Notes: generated from the sequence alone by a model not told the origin. Counted from the stretch's first letter, positions 29,336 to 41,070 are shown. The stretch: DNA of 64,000 nt from Oegoconia quadripuncta (GCA_949316235.1 OX438758.1:6605731-6669730); one strand, 5' to 3'. A program made the numbers and translations.

Positions 29336-29556
29336 ACATACATACATACATACATAATGTCACGCCTGTTTCCCGTTGGGGTAGGCAGAGACCACAGACT
29401 TCCACTTGCTACGATCCTGACACACCTCTTCTGCTTCCTTCATTCTCATAAGGTTGTTCATACATGCTCGTCGGTTTAGGGTACTCTTGACTTGGCCTTT
29501 CTTTAAGACGTCCCCGATTTGATCATGGTACGTTCGCCGTGGTCTTGTTTTTTTAA
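29336..29556 (-). pseudogene. RTE-like LINE, last ~60 codons and (TATG) tail
   Basis: An uninterrupted minus-strand frame encodes RPRRTYHDQIGDVLKKGQVK, then LNRRACMNNLMRMKEAEEVC, then SKWKSVVSAYPNGKQA and a TGA (29360-29362). Next come CATTATGTATG repeats (29336-29357). This is the C-terminus and 3' end of an RTE-type element. It is 5'-truncated but little decayed, so it inserted more recently than the copies at 2.0 and 63.7 kb. Confidence 0.85.
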
Positions 29557-30284
29557 TGCAGTGCAGTTTTAATGTGAATTATTTCGCTCAGTCAGTGATT
29601 ACATCAATCAAATCATCATGCCCTGACTCTATGAGGTAATTGGAATAACATGGCTGTAGGAAAGGTCATGGATAGGGCAGTAGCGTGCCTAAGGTTTCAA
29701 AATAGGTCCAAACCCTATAATGTTTTTTGTGGTTTTTACACAGCTAGTGAAATTGAACGTTCGACAACCTTGTCCGACATGTCCAATTTCTTCATAGTCA
29801 TGAAATTGAGCAGAGGGATGAAATTCTGGTGTTTCGACGTAATAAGATTTTGGCCGATGGTCGAAATAAGTGGAATATAAAATTCCTAATAGGTCGAAAT
29901 GTCGGACAGCTAGGAATTAAAATTCCTCGGAGGGGTTTAAATCTAAGATTTCCTATACTGTTTAAATAGTTATTAATCCTGATTGAGTATTTAGTAAGGC
30001 AAGCCGGGCTTTTGGGCTTATATGAAGGTATCCTATTGTTCATTGTCACGAAATACACTGATGGGCACGTTGCCTACGAACACGCCCTTGTCCAACTTTC
30101 CAGTCCGGGGAGAGTCACATACCCGGGGTCCAAAATAGCAGTAATGAATCTTATTAAAGAAAAACTTCTTGTTCCTTGATAAATCCTTTTCACCAGAAAG
30201 TACATTTTATAAATTTTTCAACTATTACTCATTAACTTGTAAAACTTACTTGTAATAGTTTTCCTTTTAACTTCATTATATTAT
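29557..30284. other. Unassigned DNA
   Basis: Open frames on both strands (29650-29880, 29798-30058) overlap each other and have no domain. No repeat recognised. Confidence 0.4.
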
Positions 30285-30470
30285 ACTAGCTTTCCGCCCG
30301 CGGCGTCGCCTGCGTTGAATAGCTTTATCGCGGAAATTTGTTTATCCCGCGGAAACTATTCACTTTGTCGGGATAAAAAGTATCCTATGTATTAATCCAG
30401 GGTATGGTCTACCTATATACCAAATTTCATCCAACTCAGTCCATTCGTTTCGCCTTCGCATGTACATCTA
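30285..30470 (-). mobile_element. Repeat R
   Basis: It starts ACTAGCTTTCCGCCCGCGGC, followed by TTGTTTATCCCGCGG, TTTGTCGGGATAAAAAGTAT and CCAAATTTCATCCAACTCAG; the distal end is missing. Confidence 0.85.
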
Positions 30471-30925
30471 GAAACTTTTTAGATTAAGATTTCAACTCAA
30501 ATGACAACTGACTGAGAAGTTGGCCTCGTTTTTACATAATGTTTTTGGTGGGATGTAATTTTATCCTACCTGAAGTGCACAAAATGTTTAATCTGTTATG
30601 AAACAGAGGACCACCGCTGTGTTAAATGAATTCGATTCTTCGGAATCACTGCATTGTCCGGTATTTGTGGATTCATTGGATGTTTTCGGAATTCCCGTTC
30701 CAGTTATAATTAATTGGATCGGATCGCGGTCGCCGACAGTGGGAACAAATTTGGCGTGGGAATCGTTTCTATTTTTTTTTATTCACATTATGTTAACAGC
30801 GCGAACAGGTTCATATTTGACCAATTTTTGTGGATAAATCGCTAAGAAGACGACCTCCTATATGCTAGAAAGAACACTCGACTCTAACAAATATTAGCAA
30901 CTAGATTGGCAGATTTTATGTTCAA
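30471..30925. other. Unassigned DNA
   Basis: A 79-codon frame at 30598-30837 starts with a short stretch of balanced codons but shows no domain. Nothing else recognised. Confidence 0.35.
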
Positions 30926-31076
30926 CAAAAAAATTATCCTATATATTAATCCTGGTCCTAATCTGTCTACAATCCTGCATTCATCCAAATCTGTCCAGCC
31001 GTATAGGCGTGAAGAGGTAAGAATCATATATACGTACATACACACACACAAACTTTGGCATTTATAATATTAGTTA
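30926..31076 (-). mobile_element. Repeat R variant, distal half
   Basis: CTATATATTAATCCTGGTCC, TTCATCCAAATCTGTCCAGC and the end CTTTGGCATTTATAATATTA carry the same order as repeat R but are a diverged subfamily with an ACACACAC run. Confidence 0.65.
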
Positions 31077-31789
31077 ATTTAATGCTTAGTATTTCTTAAA
31101 CGTATCCCTAAACCGAAAACTCTTTAAGATAAGCTATAATATTTTTGAGCGAACTATCCAACGACACCCACACGCCATCGTGTACCCCATGGTACAAAAA
31201 TACAAGAAAATTAATTCCCACTTTACGCGTACAATTTTTTTTCCTGATTTTATTTTACCACTTTGTCGGCGTGATTAATATGTATACCCATGACAAATTA
31301 CAGCTTCTAGTACTAAGAGCCTCTGAGCTAAGCCGCGGACAGACAGACAGATGGACATAATCGAAACTATAACGGTTCATTGCTAACTACAGAATCATGA
31401 AAAGGGCCAAAGGTTTCTGTAATAATTTACAATAGGTGAGAGTGAAGTTTTAATTAATTCGCATTGGCATATGCGAATGGTTCGCATCGTCTTAAACATT
31501 CGCATCAACATTCGCATTCGCATAAATCAATGCGAATGTAAGGCGAATGTGTGCAGGTCGTGCGTGACGTGTCGTGTTTTTTTTCTCGTTTATTTAGGAA
31601 TTTTAGTTTATTTTTCTCTTTTAAGTAATAAAAATGATTGATATAACATATGGTTTTTATAACACATCAAGTATTATCTGTGTATGTCTTCTTAACGTTC
31701 GTATTCGCGTTCGCACATTCGCATGTGAAAAATTTGACATTCGTAACATCACTGGTGTGTACTCGATTCAATGAAACAGGTTTTTTTTT
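31077..31789. other. Unassigned DNA; ATTCGCAT cluster
   Basis: Between 31455 and 31740 the octamer ATTCGCAT or its complement ATGCGAAT recurs many times, in part as short palindromes (TCGCATTGGCATATGCGAAT). It resembles a degenerate minisatellite. No gene. Confidence 0.45.
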
Positions 31790-32000
31790 TATCACTAACT
31801 GGATACGCGTGTGACCACAGTCTCACCTAATCAAAAGTGACGATGTGGCCAAAGATGAAGCAAGTAAACTCAGTAGTGCAGTAAGAATACACTTTTAACT
31901 TCCTCTAATCTTAAAGGCCGTAATTTTTTGCACATGGATAAATCAAATCAAAATATTTTATTTCATAGGATAAAATTATCATTTGAAAACGTCACTATTA
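31790..32000 (-). mobile_element. Two LINE 3' tails
   Basis: At 31790-31865 CAGTCTCACCTAATCAAAAG plus TGACGATGTGGCCAAAGATG is the 3' end of the 50.5-kb LINE family, with a T run at 31782-31791. At 31936-32000 AAATCAAATCAAAATATTTT and GGATAAAATTATCATTTGAA is a second tail type that recurs at 52212. Confidence 0.65.
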
Positions 32001-33129
32001 ATATTACATTGAAATTTTAAATTTACTGCTCATTCACAAAGCTGACTCCCCAAAGAAAAAAAAGATAGAGTGATAGTACCTGTCAGTGATAGAAAAAGAA
32101 TGCTTGCTTTAGATATAATATAGGTATCTAGTAATAAAACATATACAATAGTATATCTAATATCTAATAAGATTAAAAATACCACTGTGAATTTCATTGC
32201 GGCGGAGAATATACTTAGAACTCCTGTTATTTTCAAAAAAATAGTTATTTAAAAAAAAATCGTTTAATAACTTCTTTATATATTTATGAAAAATTTCATC
32301 AATGGCTAATATCACGAGTCAATAAACTATTTTTAGAAAATATAAAGTAGCCATTGATTATTTTTTTAGAAAATCGTTTTAGGAGATCTGAGCATCTTCT
32401 ACAACGCAATCAAATTCACAGTGGTAACTTTAATTTAATATTGTAGGTTTTATAACTAAATAATACCTATACTATAACCTAAAGCAAGCTACAGAACTGT
32501 TAGACAACATTTTTATTCTATTACTGATGAGTACTGTATCCTTCTACAAAAAGCAGAGGAACTTTAAGATTGTAGGAAATTACACCACAGAAATTACGTA
32601 TTTTTGCTGGACTATATATGAATAAGAATAACAATAAGAATCGTTTATTTGACCCATTTAGCGACACACATATTATTATTACATGAAATGTGAAAATAGA
32701 CACAGTGAAATTGGGACCGAGTGAGATAAAAGTAGTACACAAAACAGTTTCAGTAGTCCTTTTTTTTTTTTTCATGACGGGGGGAAATCTTTAAAAGATA
32801 CCCAGACTCCTGAGGGAGAGTCTGGATTATGTGGGACTTTCACACACTAAAACCCCCCTGGTGGTCCTCTTCAGCGCTTGTCGGGGAACACCGGGAACTC
32901 AAAAGACCAACTACCGGTGCTCCCCTAGCGCTCCGCTTAAGCCCCCCCCGGGCTGGCCAAGTAGCCGAGCCGCACAAGCTCGCCGATGTCGAGGATAGGT
33001 ACTCCTATCTCATAATGCAGTTTACAAAATACAATAAAAATACCTAAGCAATGTTTCACTTATAGACTAAAGTTCTTAAGAAATAATTTTCGGTGTCGCA
33101 AAGTGATATCAAAGAAGGTCTCCTTCTCA
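32001..33129. other. Unassigned DNA
   Basis: Very AT-rich to 32750. At 32770-33000 a more GC-rich stretch (GGGGGGAAATCTTTAAAAGA, CCCCCCCGGGCTGGCCAAGT) could be the 5' or 3' part of an unidentified retroelement; no protein motif emerges in six frames. Confidence 0.4.
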
Positions 33130-33215
33130 GCATAAGTTGCAGTCTAGAAGTTAGACTATGCTTATTCAGTCTGCTCTTGAAGATCCTAAGGTTGTAGGAT
33201 TCAGGAAAAACTGAA
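33130..33215 (-). mobile_element. LINE C-terminal fragment
   Basis: CTGCTCTTGAAGATCCTAAG and GATTCAGGAAAAACTGAAGC match 50577-50620 of the decayed LINE, where the minus strand encodes LEIFKSRVNRHLL. Heavily decayed. Confidence 0.6.
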
Positions 33216-33434
33216 GCAGGATGATTTGTTTAGTTACAGTTGGCTTTAAAAAAATACGACATTTTAGGAATTGGTGATATTTAATTTTTCCGGTGACAAT
33301 TAGTCACTCTGTGACATTCAAAAATTTAATCCCGAGTAGATTACAGATTTCTAACATCCACTAATTGCTGCATTTCCACTAATTAAACTATTTGCTCATT
33401 AAAACATAATTAATTATATTTTTTCTCTTTACAG

Positions 33435-33495
33435 ATTACTGGACTTTGAGAAAAAACCCGGACGCGACGTCGAGCGACAAAGAAAATTAGAGTAA
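33435..33495 (+). other. Candidate terminal exon
   Basis: A strong acceptor, TTTTTTCTCTTTACAG, ends at 33434. The following 61 bases have balanced composition unlike the surroundings and are open in two frames: YWTLRKNPDATSSDKEN then TAG, or LLDFEKKPGRDVERQRKLE then TAA. Sequence after the stops becomes AT-rich like a 3' UTR. No homologue is recognised and no partner exon was found. Confidence 0.3.
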
Positions 33496-34356
33496 TTAAT
33501 TCAAAGTTATTAATTATTGTTATTGCATTATTTGATTAGAATTGTATAGATATTTAAAATTTTAACGCAAATAATTGTATTTTCTAGTATAATTATTAGA
33601 TGTTTGCATTTCTAAATATCTGCTTAAAACGCTTTTAGTTGTAGGTATATGTACTTAGCCTCATTTTTTTTTTAAGAATCAATTTGTTGATTATTTATTA
33701 CGTAAGTATATCGTGTTAGATATACCGGTACAGGTTTCTTCGGCGATTTGTAGAATGTAGACACCTCAAGTGGAATCCATTGATGTTCATATTATTGAAA
33801 TAAGTCACCATGTAGAAGTCTTAAACTATGAGAGGTAGAGAAACCTCTATGGATCATGGACATGGATTTTAGAGATAGACAAAAAAGGGCAACATATTAT
33901 GTCTAAAATCGACACAAAAAAAACTGCATTCAAGGAGAACAAAGGATCCATTAAACAAATTTTTTTACCTGTCATAGTTTCAGAACTCCATACTGGGGAT
34001 CGATTTTTGACGATGATATCAAAAATATCACCGATGATAGGTCACAATTTTCGAAAAGTCAATGTTTTGAAATTCACACCTTGAGTAATAGCAAAAGGAG
34101 GTTCTGCAATGAGATTTTCAATCAAAGGTTTCGTCATCGATAATTTGTTTGAAATTTCTAGTTGACGTATAAAACGTCTTCTCATGGGTTCCTCTCGGAA
34201 TTTGGTATTCCAACTCGATTCAATATTATACGTAGGTATAATTTGTTTAGTCACCGATGACGTTCAAGAATATGAAATTTTAGAAATTGGTGACATATTC
34301 TTCTCATAGCATTTTTTCACTTGGTGACAATAAAAAATTTATCCCCTGACCCTTAG
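33496..34356. other. Unassigned DNA
   Basis: AT-rich. GAAATTGGTGATATT-type phrases (33265 and 34285) and AGTCACTCTGTGAC near 33300 recur loosely within the stretch, which suggests old duplicated sequence. Nothing coding. Confidence 0.4.
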
Positions 34357-34482
34357 TGACTATTATTTAATCTCTTGTATAGAGACCTGTTATTTAAAAG
34401 TAACACTCTAGTTGAGAAGGGTCTCAACTAGAGTGTTACTTTTAAACAACAGGTATCTATACCAGAGATTAAATAATAGTTA
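34357..34482. repeat. Long hairpin, arms about 60 bp
   Basis: The left arm 34357-34417 ends AAAGTAACACTCTAGTTGAGA and the right arm 34422-34482 starts TCTCAACTAGAGTGTTACTT. Only a few mismatches occur and the loop is four bases. It is likely a foldback MITE or a replication-derived palindrome. Confidence 0.85.
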
Positions 34483-34960
34483 CTTAGCGTACACTCCGCT
34501 AAATTCTGTACCTAAAATGTATACGCCAAGTGTCAAAATTGTTTAGTAACCAGAAGGTATGTACACTACCAAATTCTTGTCATTATTTTTTTTTTTTAAT
34601 TTTAAGGCAAAATTTTTCTAGACTCTATAGAGGCTAAACGTATTTAGGTCTCATTTATTGAAATTGAAATGCTATCAATTTTCTATGGTTAGGTACCTAG
34701 GTAGTCTCAAAAATTCCAAAGGAATTTTATGTAGATAACCCAGTCAATCAATTGATTACAAAAACAGATGTAAGTGAAGTTATTCTAACTAAAAACGCAA
34801 ATAAAGGAGAGCTCAGGTAAAGAGCTATACATAAGTACAATAGCGGAATTTGAAATGTCTATAGCTAATTAGTAATCGTGCAAAATCGGGTGTCATCGGA
34901 TACATTCGTATTACATTGCAACAAACCTTGTCTGTTACTTCATATTTGTCATCCAATCTG
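34483..34960. other. Unassigned AT-rich DNA
   Basis: Nothing recognised. Confidence 0.4.
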
Positions 34961-35215
34961 ACTAATATTATAAATGCGAAAGTTTGGATGTTTGTTAGTT
35001 TGTTGGAAACGTATGAACGGCTTTCGATGAAATTTGGTATATTTTTTATCCCGATAAAGTATAGTTCCCACGGGAGAAACAAATTAAACATATCCGCCTT
35101 AAAGTTATTCGACGCAGGCGAAGCCGCGGCCGGTAGGCTAGTGCGTAATGTGTATCTAAGCTAACTAATATTATAAACTAGCTTTTCGCCCGCGGCTTCG
35201 CTTTATTACATCTCA
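34961..35215 (+). mobile_element. Repeat R plus inverted end piece
   Basis: Full-type copy from TAATATTATAAATGCGAAAG to AAGCCGCGGCCGGTAGGCTA (35141). At 35165-35212 TAATATTATAAACTAGCTTT and TCGCCCGCGGCTTCGC fuse the two ends of the repeat head to head, a minimal internally deleted copy in inverse orientation. Confidence 0.8.
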
Positions 35216-35997
35216 AATATAACTCTATAATATAGCAATTGTTTTATAAAATAATTAAATATGTACATGAAACAACAAATTTATAAAACACAATTAAAAA
35301 TACCTATCTTATAGAAAAAATACGCCGTCCAACTCGCTTCCGTGAGGCATAGTACCTAGTACGCTAGCGCTATTGCCCTGCTGAATGCATAAGCTCAGCT
35401 GCTGAGCAAAGTAGGTACCAGCTCTCACATCTCCAGAGATAACAATTATATAAATCGGTTCTGAATTATGTCTAGCCAAGCAAATTTTTACCGTATTTTC
35501 CCTGGGCTATAAGAAGGATTTTCCCATACGGGTTGCACATAAACTTTCAAGTCCAAATTTTTCGAAATCAATAGACCGATTCTAATGAAACTTTATTGAA
35601 ATATAAGCAGGATACATAGATCTAAAAAGATAGGAGTAAACATTTTCAACATAGGGAATTTAAATGTATTTTTTGTGTTACTATGGCTTTAATTTAGTAT
35701 CAATACTCTTTTTCGAAAATGTTCTATACTAACTTTTTAGGTCAATGTACGTGCTCTATGCGTATAATGTTTCATTAGAATCCGTTTATTAGTTTCCAAA
35801 CTTTTGACTTGAAAGTTTATATATTGGGATAATCCCTCTTAATAGATGTCAAAGTTATTGATGTGTCTTAGTGATCGATCATTTTCTTGATGCATAATGA
35901 AAAATGTACAAATTAAATTGTCTTAAAACTCTCGACATTTCAAATTCGTCTATTGTACATTATACTGGCATACATTTGTTGTAATACCATAATATAT
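35216..35997. other. Unassigned DNA
   Basis: At 35520-35860 two stretches are loosely inverted: CACATAAACTTTCAAGTCCA near 35545 and TTTTGACTTGAAAGTTTATA near 35800. These could be the ends of a roughly 330-bp MITE. No gene. Confidence 0.4.
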
Positions 35998-36312
35998 TTT
36001 AATGCACAATGAGTTAGTACTTGACCTCAATGACACCTGATGTTAAGTGAAGATGAGGTCGAAGGTGGAATTTGTGGAAACAATTTGGGGGACTGGCTAT
36101 TTTATCTCTGGCAACCGGAACACAACAATGTTATTAACATTCTTGTTTGGCGGCAGATTTAGATAAAATGGTGGTAGCTAGCCAGGCGGACATTTAAAAT
36201 GCTCTACCACCAACCAAACCGAGTACTTAAACATGTACCCTGCTGGGTTATCGAACCCGCGACCTCCGATTCGTAAACCCAATGTTGTTTAGATTGAGCC
36301 ACGGAGGCGGTT
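35998..36312 (-). mobile_element. SINE-A, full length
   Basis: It carries tail, body (TGGTGGTAGCTAGCCAGGCG) and tRNA-like head ending AGCCACGGAGGCGGTT. The poly(A) is short and partly lost, so this is an older copy than 27092. Confidence 0.9.
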
Positions 36313-36639
36313 AATTAAATTTGACATAAAACAAACATCTTTGCTCTATTACGTTTGAAACTAAGTACTGTAAATATAATTACAGTTCCGCTCCCCTCTA
36401 AACCACCTAAATTAGCAAAATGTAATAAGTAGGTAAATAAAGTTGAAATCAAATTTTTATGTAATAAACAATTTATATTACTAAAAATAAAACTTGCAAA
36501 CTTGTTTAGGTTAGTCGAGTAAGTGCAAGGAATTTAGGTGACCCCTATATTAATTTAAATATTGTTTTAATTAGACAGCGTTTATATTGGCTATCTTACC
36601 GCAAAGCCTTACAATTTTCACGTGTCACGAAATTCACGT

Positions 36640-36900
36640 GTAACACTCGTTTTAAGGGTACCGTATCTCGAAAGGAAAAAGGAACCCTCATAGGATCTCT
36701 TCGTTGCCTGTCCGTCTGTTAAGACCCCTTTTTCTCAACAACACGTGGAAGTATAACTTTGAAATTAATATCAAATACTTACTATATTTCCTTAGAGCTG
36801 AAAAATTAAAAAAGTTCTAAGTCAATGCAATCCACAGATACGGCCATTTATGTCGCATATTTTGCAATTCGCAAATAAATCAAAACCTATATGTATAGGT
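36640..36900 (+). repeat. Dispersed repeat, GGTACCGTATCTC family
   Basis: AGGGTACCGTATCTCGAAAG and GGATCTCTTCGTTGCCTGTC resemble a very common lepidopteran repeat that starts GGTTCCGTA and mentions GTCTGTCTGT. A related stretch lies at 47405-47530, and the tail type (AACCCTCGGTGCGCGAGTC) at 37425-37545. Confidence 0.5.
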
Positions 36901-36967
36901 ACCTACTTCCCGTTGACCAAGAATCATGTATTTTGTCAAGAAAGATCTCACAGCAAAAGTTAGTAAT

Positions 36968-37235
36968 ATAAATAAATAAATAAATATATTTGCACATAAC
37001 ACAGCGCCATCTAGTTTCACACTAAGCAACTAGGCTTGTATTATGGATGCCAGATGGTTGATAAACTACACAAATACATTTTTTTGTAAATAAATATATA
37101 TATATAAATGAAAAACATCCATAACTCGGGAACACATGTACGTATTCATCATACAAACATATGCCCCTAGCGGGATTCGAACCTGCCAACTTTTGGTATA
37201 CCACCAGAGTTTCTAACCACTACACCAAACAGGTA
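36968..37235 (-). mobile_element. SINE-B1, full length
   Basis: AAATAAATAAATA tail, GCGCCATCTAGTTTCACACT, CATCCATAACTCGGGAACAC, and head with GCGGGATTCGAACCTGCC and CACCAAACAGGT. Confidence 0.92.
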
Positions 37236-37260
37236 TACAGGTATACTATATAGGTGTATA

Positions 37261-37399
37261 CCTACATGTTACAAAAATACTCGTAAAGCTGAAAGGGTAA
37301 GTCAATATTGTACTACGGTCATATTATATTGTCGACAGACTCTTGTAAACGGGTTTTTTAACACCCTTTCAGATTTACGGGTATTTTTGTAACACCGTG
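37261..37399. mobile_element. Short MITE with TA duplication
   Basis: The left tip CATGTTACAAAAATAC and right tip GTATTTTTGTAACACCG are inverted, continuing through CTGAAAGGGT / ACCCTTTCAG. TA lies on both sides (37259-37260, 37400-37401). It adjoins the SINE-B1 at 36968. Confidence 0.75.
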
Positions 37400-37424
37400 T
37401 ATATCACAAGAAATATTTTTTTGT

Positions 37425-37545
37425 GAGTACAAACATTTATATTTCGAGTGAGACTCTATTACCCTATGTTCGCGAACAATCAATATGTATACAAATTTGC
37501 ATGGAACCCTCGGTGCGCGAGTCAGACTCGCACTTGCCAGGTTAT
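37425..37545 (+). repeat. Dispersed repeat tail (GGTGCGCGAGTC)
   Basis: ATGGAACCCTCGGTGCGCGA followed by GTCAGACTCGCACTTGCCAG is the widespread end of a lepidopteran repeat; a trace is also seen at 61225. Confidence 0.5.
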
Positions 37546-38869
37546 TTTTTAACAATAAAGAAAAAGTCGTGTTTAAAAGATAAACACACTATGAGTATGT
37601 GTATTTTTTGTTATGAAACATTCTATTAATGTCTATATTAATCCATCAGCAAGTGTTTCAAATTGAAATAGTAAATAAATTTGTTATTATTTGTAAGTTA
37701 CTGTCTGTCTAGGCTACACTATAGATAGTGTTATGAATGAATTATGTTATCTATGTAATAAATAAACGTAGTCTAAACGAGCAGTAACGAAGAAATATTC
37801 TGCTTATTCTTATTTACTTTACTCGACTAATGTAAACTAGGTTTAAGAATTAATACTTAACATCAATAAGTCTCTATGTAGAATCTAGTCTGTGATCTCT
37901 GCAATAATTATTTTCTATGTGGTTTATGATGTATATAAGCTAATAACGTTTAAATAATCATGTGAAAGATTACACAGTTTTCTTCATGCGATTAGAGAAA
38001 AGAACACACCGCTTATTATATGCATGATATCAAAAAGTACAGCACTGGCTCTAATGTACAGTTGGGAACTAAAATTCAGAATCAAACTATATAAAGCCGA
38101 AAATCTACAGCAAGTTTAAATCCCAAAAGCAACTTTTTAAAGTCTAGTTACAATATTATTTTGAATTGTATATGCGGTGTAAAATGTTTCTACTTTCAGT
38201 TACAGGAATATCCAAGGAAATTGACATTTTCGCTGTATGTATAACACTTATTGGTAAATCAGTTTCGCAAGCCATTCTGCTGAGAACTTATTACCGAGTA
38301 CTAAGAACTTTTGTCTGAAATGGGTCCTATATTAATGTTCGTGACTGTACTAGTAGTCTAATAATGAGTCACCTCCAGTCGAGTGTATAACGATAATTAT
38401 ACACCGTTTTGTTTAATAAATGTATGTATACTTAATACGGTGCTTCTTTGTAAGGAGCGGCGCTAATATACTGCAATGTATTAAACTATATGCAGTCATT
38501 TATTTTATTAATATTTAATAAACTGCATAGTAAACCACAGAAATTGTATAAGAAACGCTTCCTAATAATCTGTCCTTTAGTATAAGTTAATTGTAAAGAG
38601 AAATATACCAACCTAAGAGTAATAACTTTTTTAACACAATGATGATAGACCTATTCTCACTTGATATTAAGTAAAGATGAGCCTAAAGGTAGAAATACTA
38701 GCAATTTTACATGCAGCTTGTGCTATAGATACTCGAAGGTAGTATAGCTTCTCATATTATTTAAGATAGATGAAATTAATTGAAGTTCACTTTCAAAGTC
38801 ATGTGCGTTATTTGCTATTTAACAAAAAATAACAAAATGTTTATTTCTACAATTCTAAGGTAGATACAA
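37546..38869. other. Unassigned DNA; one decayed SINE-A tail
   Basis: At 38625-38695 ACACAATGATGATAGACC and AAGTAAAGATGAGCCTAAAG are a strongly decayed minus-strand SINE-A tail. The remainder is AT-rich with no repeat or exon recognised. Confidence 0.4.
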
Positions 38870-39241
38870 CGTACGTGATGCGGGAATACACACAGTGCAA
38901 TTCAGCAAATAGTGCCAAATAGGGCCCAAAGGAAATAATTTGTACCGCTGTAGTTTAAGATTTATTCTATATTTTTAGTAAGCATTCTGGCGTCACGTGT
39001 TGCTGGATCCTCATTCTCATACGCAGAGATTGCTTTACTTATAATTACAATTTATATCCCAAAAAACTTTACATAAATAGTTGGACCGAAATATACAAGT
39101 TCCATAAATAGTTCTTAAAAAACTAGGAAGTTCTTTTAGATGTATTTTGTGAACTTTGGGCACTAATTAGAACTATTTCAGCATAGTTTTTATTTCGTCA
39201 AAATAACTGAATTCCACTGTGTGTATTCTGACATCACGTAC
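38870..39241. mobile_element. Repeat F, complete copy with inverted ends
   Basis: The left end CGTACGTGATGCGGGAATAC ACACAGTG and right end CACTGTGTGTATTC TGACATCACGTAC are inverted, with a GAATTCAG block inside each. Internal sequence is shared with fragments at 14653, 15135 and 16880. The 372-bp non-coding structure fits a MITE. No clear target duplication was found. Confidence 0.7.
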
Positions 39242-40564
39242 CTTTGAAATTGTAATATGGAAACCGGGAAATCGATATAATCACAATAATCGATTTATAT
39301 TTAGCTCTGGTCTACAGAGCCAGGGTTGATATATGGAAGACTGTCAAAGTGGCCTTGTACTCAAAGTAATTTATGAACTTACTAATTCATAATTTGATAC
39401 ATGAAGTGGCATGAAATGGTTTAAAAAAGTTGTTTTATGGTTGAATTGTTTATGTACTTATACTAACTTACCACTTACATAAATATACGAGAAAAATGTT
39501 TGGAAAAGGAAAACCTTGGATGTCTGGCATCAATTCTCGACACTACAGAACGAGTTCAGACTTAAAATGAATAGAAAATTGTACGTTTGAGGTATAGCTT
39601 CTTAGAATGATTAAGAATCTGTATTTTTTTGTGAGTTCCTAGTAGGGATGGTGGGTGGCATTCTTTTACTTTACAGGGCAATATGAAGTGACTAAGAATA
39701 AAACGATAACTTTTAAAAACGTATCAACTCAGTAAACTTTTGTTAGTCAAGTACTTACTGGAAAATGTTTGTTTTTACAGACGTATCCCACACTATATTG
39801 GCATTAGGTACCTACTTTTTACTACTCCTAAGTGTATCTTTGGCAGGATTATTTTATAAATTTTATATAATTTGTAATGTAGGTACTTAGTTGATTTGCA
39901 CGTATATTTCTCTCGCAATTTGGAGACTCTATGAGTTATATTTTAATAATATGGAAATACAAAAGTGAACTCAACCCACAAACGTATGATTTTCGTACAT
40001 TTTGAGACCAGAGAATTGGCAGCTGTTATGCCCAACGGATTAGCATTACTATCCAGCATGGCAATGCTGATCTGAGGCCCCTGGCCTCACTGGAGGGTAT
40101 TTTTCTTTATTTTTTAGACTTATTTCTTGTCATAATATTAAGGCACTATATTTCATTTTTGATCTCTTATAAAACAAATTAAAAAAAAAGCAGTTTGCGA
40201 GAATGCTTGTGTTTCAAAAGATTTCAATTGTTTTTCTTTTCCGACCAACTTCGGTCGTATATTTATAAAGTCGTTTTTTGTTTTTAAAACAGATTTTTTG
40301 TATTTATATGTTTAATGTAGAACAATGTACAATACGCTTTTTGAAAATTATATGTTAAATAAATAAATATTGAACAATTTATCTTGGTTTTTAGTGTACC
40401 TATCGTACCGAAATTTGTACCTAAACGCTTATGGAATGTCAGTCACTTTCTTCAGAAACTACTTCGCGTAGTCAACTGAGATATAATATCATCATTGTCA
40501 GTCTTACACATCACCACTTTTGAGGCACAGCCTCCAATCACTGGGAGAGGTTATGGACAATGAG
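39242..40564. other. Unassigned DNA
   Basis: AT-rich. GCACAGCCTCCAATCACTGG near 40520 is an old SINE body block (compare 24848). Nothing coding. Confidence 0.4.
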
Positions 40565-40790
40565 AGCCATCTCTTGACGTAAGCGGCGGTTATGGGACTT
40601 CCCGCCAAAAACATCTACAGACTTGCTCGTTTCAACAGCGATGGACTTATCCCCTATCACGCATTTCTGTAAACGCATTTCTGTAAATTTCAAAAGATTT
40701 GTAACACCCAAACACTAATGTTTGGGCAATCCCTGCCCATCCCCTTTGGGATATAAGTCGTGACGCTATGTATGTATATATATATATCGG
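40565..40790 (+). repeat. (TATG)-tail repeat
   Basis: GTAAGCGGCGGTTATGGGAC through AATCCCTGCCCATCCCCTTT to AAGTCGTGACGCTATGTATG and a TA-rich tail. SINE-B1 is inserted directly at the end of this tail. Confidence 0.65.
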
Positions 40791-41070
40791 CGACCTGTTT
40801 GGTGTAGTAGTTAGCAACTCTGACCACTATACCAAAAAGGTTGCGGGTTCGAATCCCGGTAGGGGCATACGTTTGTGTGATGAATACGGACATTGTGTAC
40901 CCGAGTTATGGATGTTTTCATTTATAATAAGTATTTATTTACAAAAAGAATGTATTTATATAGTATATCAACCATCTGGTATCCACAACACAAGCCTATA
41001 GTACTTACTGTGGAACTAGATGGCGCTGTGTGTATGTCTTAAGGATATTATTTATTTATTATTATTATAT
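40791..41070 (+). mobile_element. SINE-B1, full length
   Basis: The best-preserved copy: head CGACCTGTTTGGTGTAGTAG, B box GGTTCGAATCCCGG, body CCCGAGTTATGGATGTTTTC, end TGGCGCTGTGTGTATGTCTT and ATTTATTTATTATTATT. Confidence 0.93.

Noticed and set aside
40791..40865. tRNA gene
   Set aside because: A and B boxes are present but the cloverleaf is incomplete and the sequence continues as a SINE body found in many copies; the same holds for all other tRNA-like heads here.
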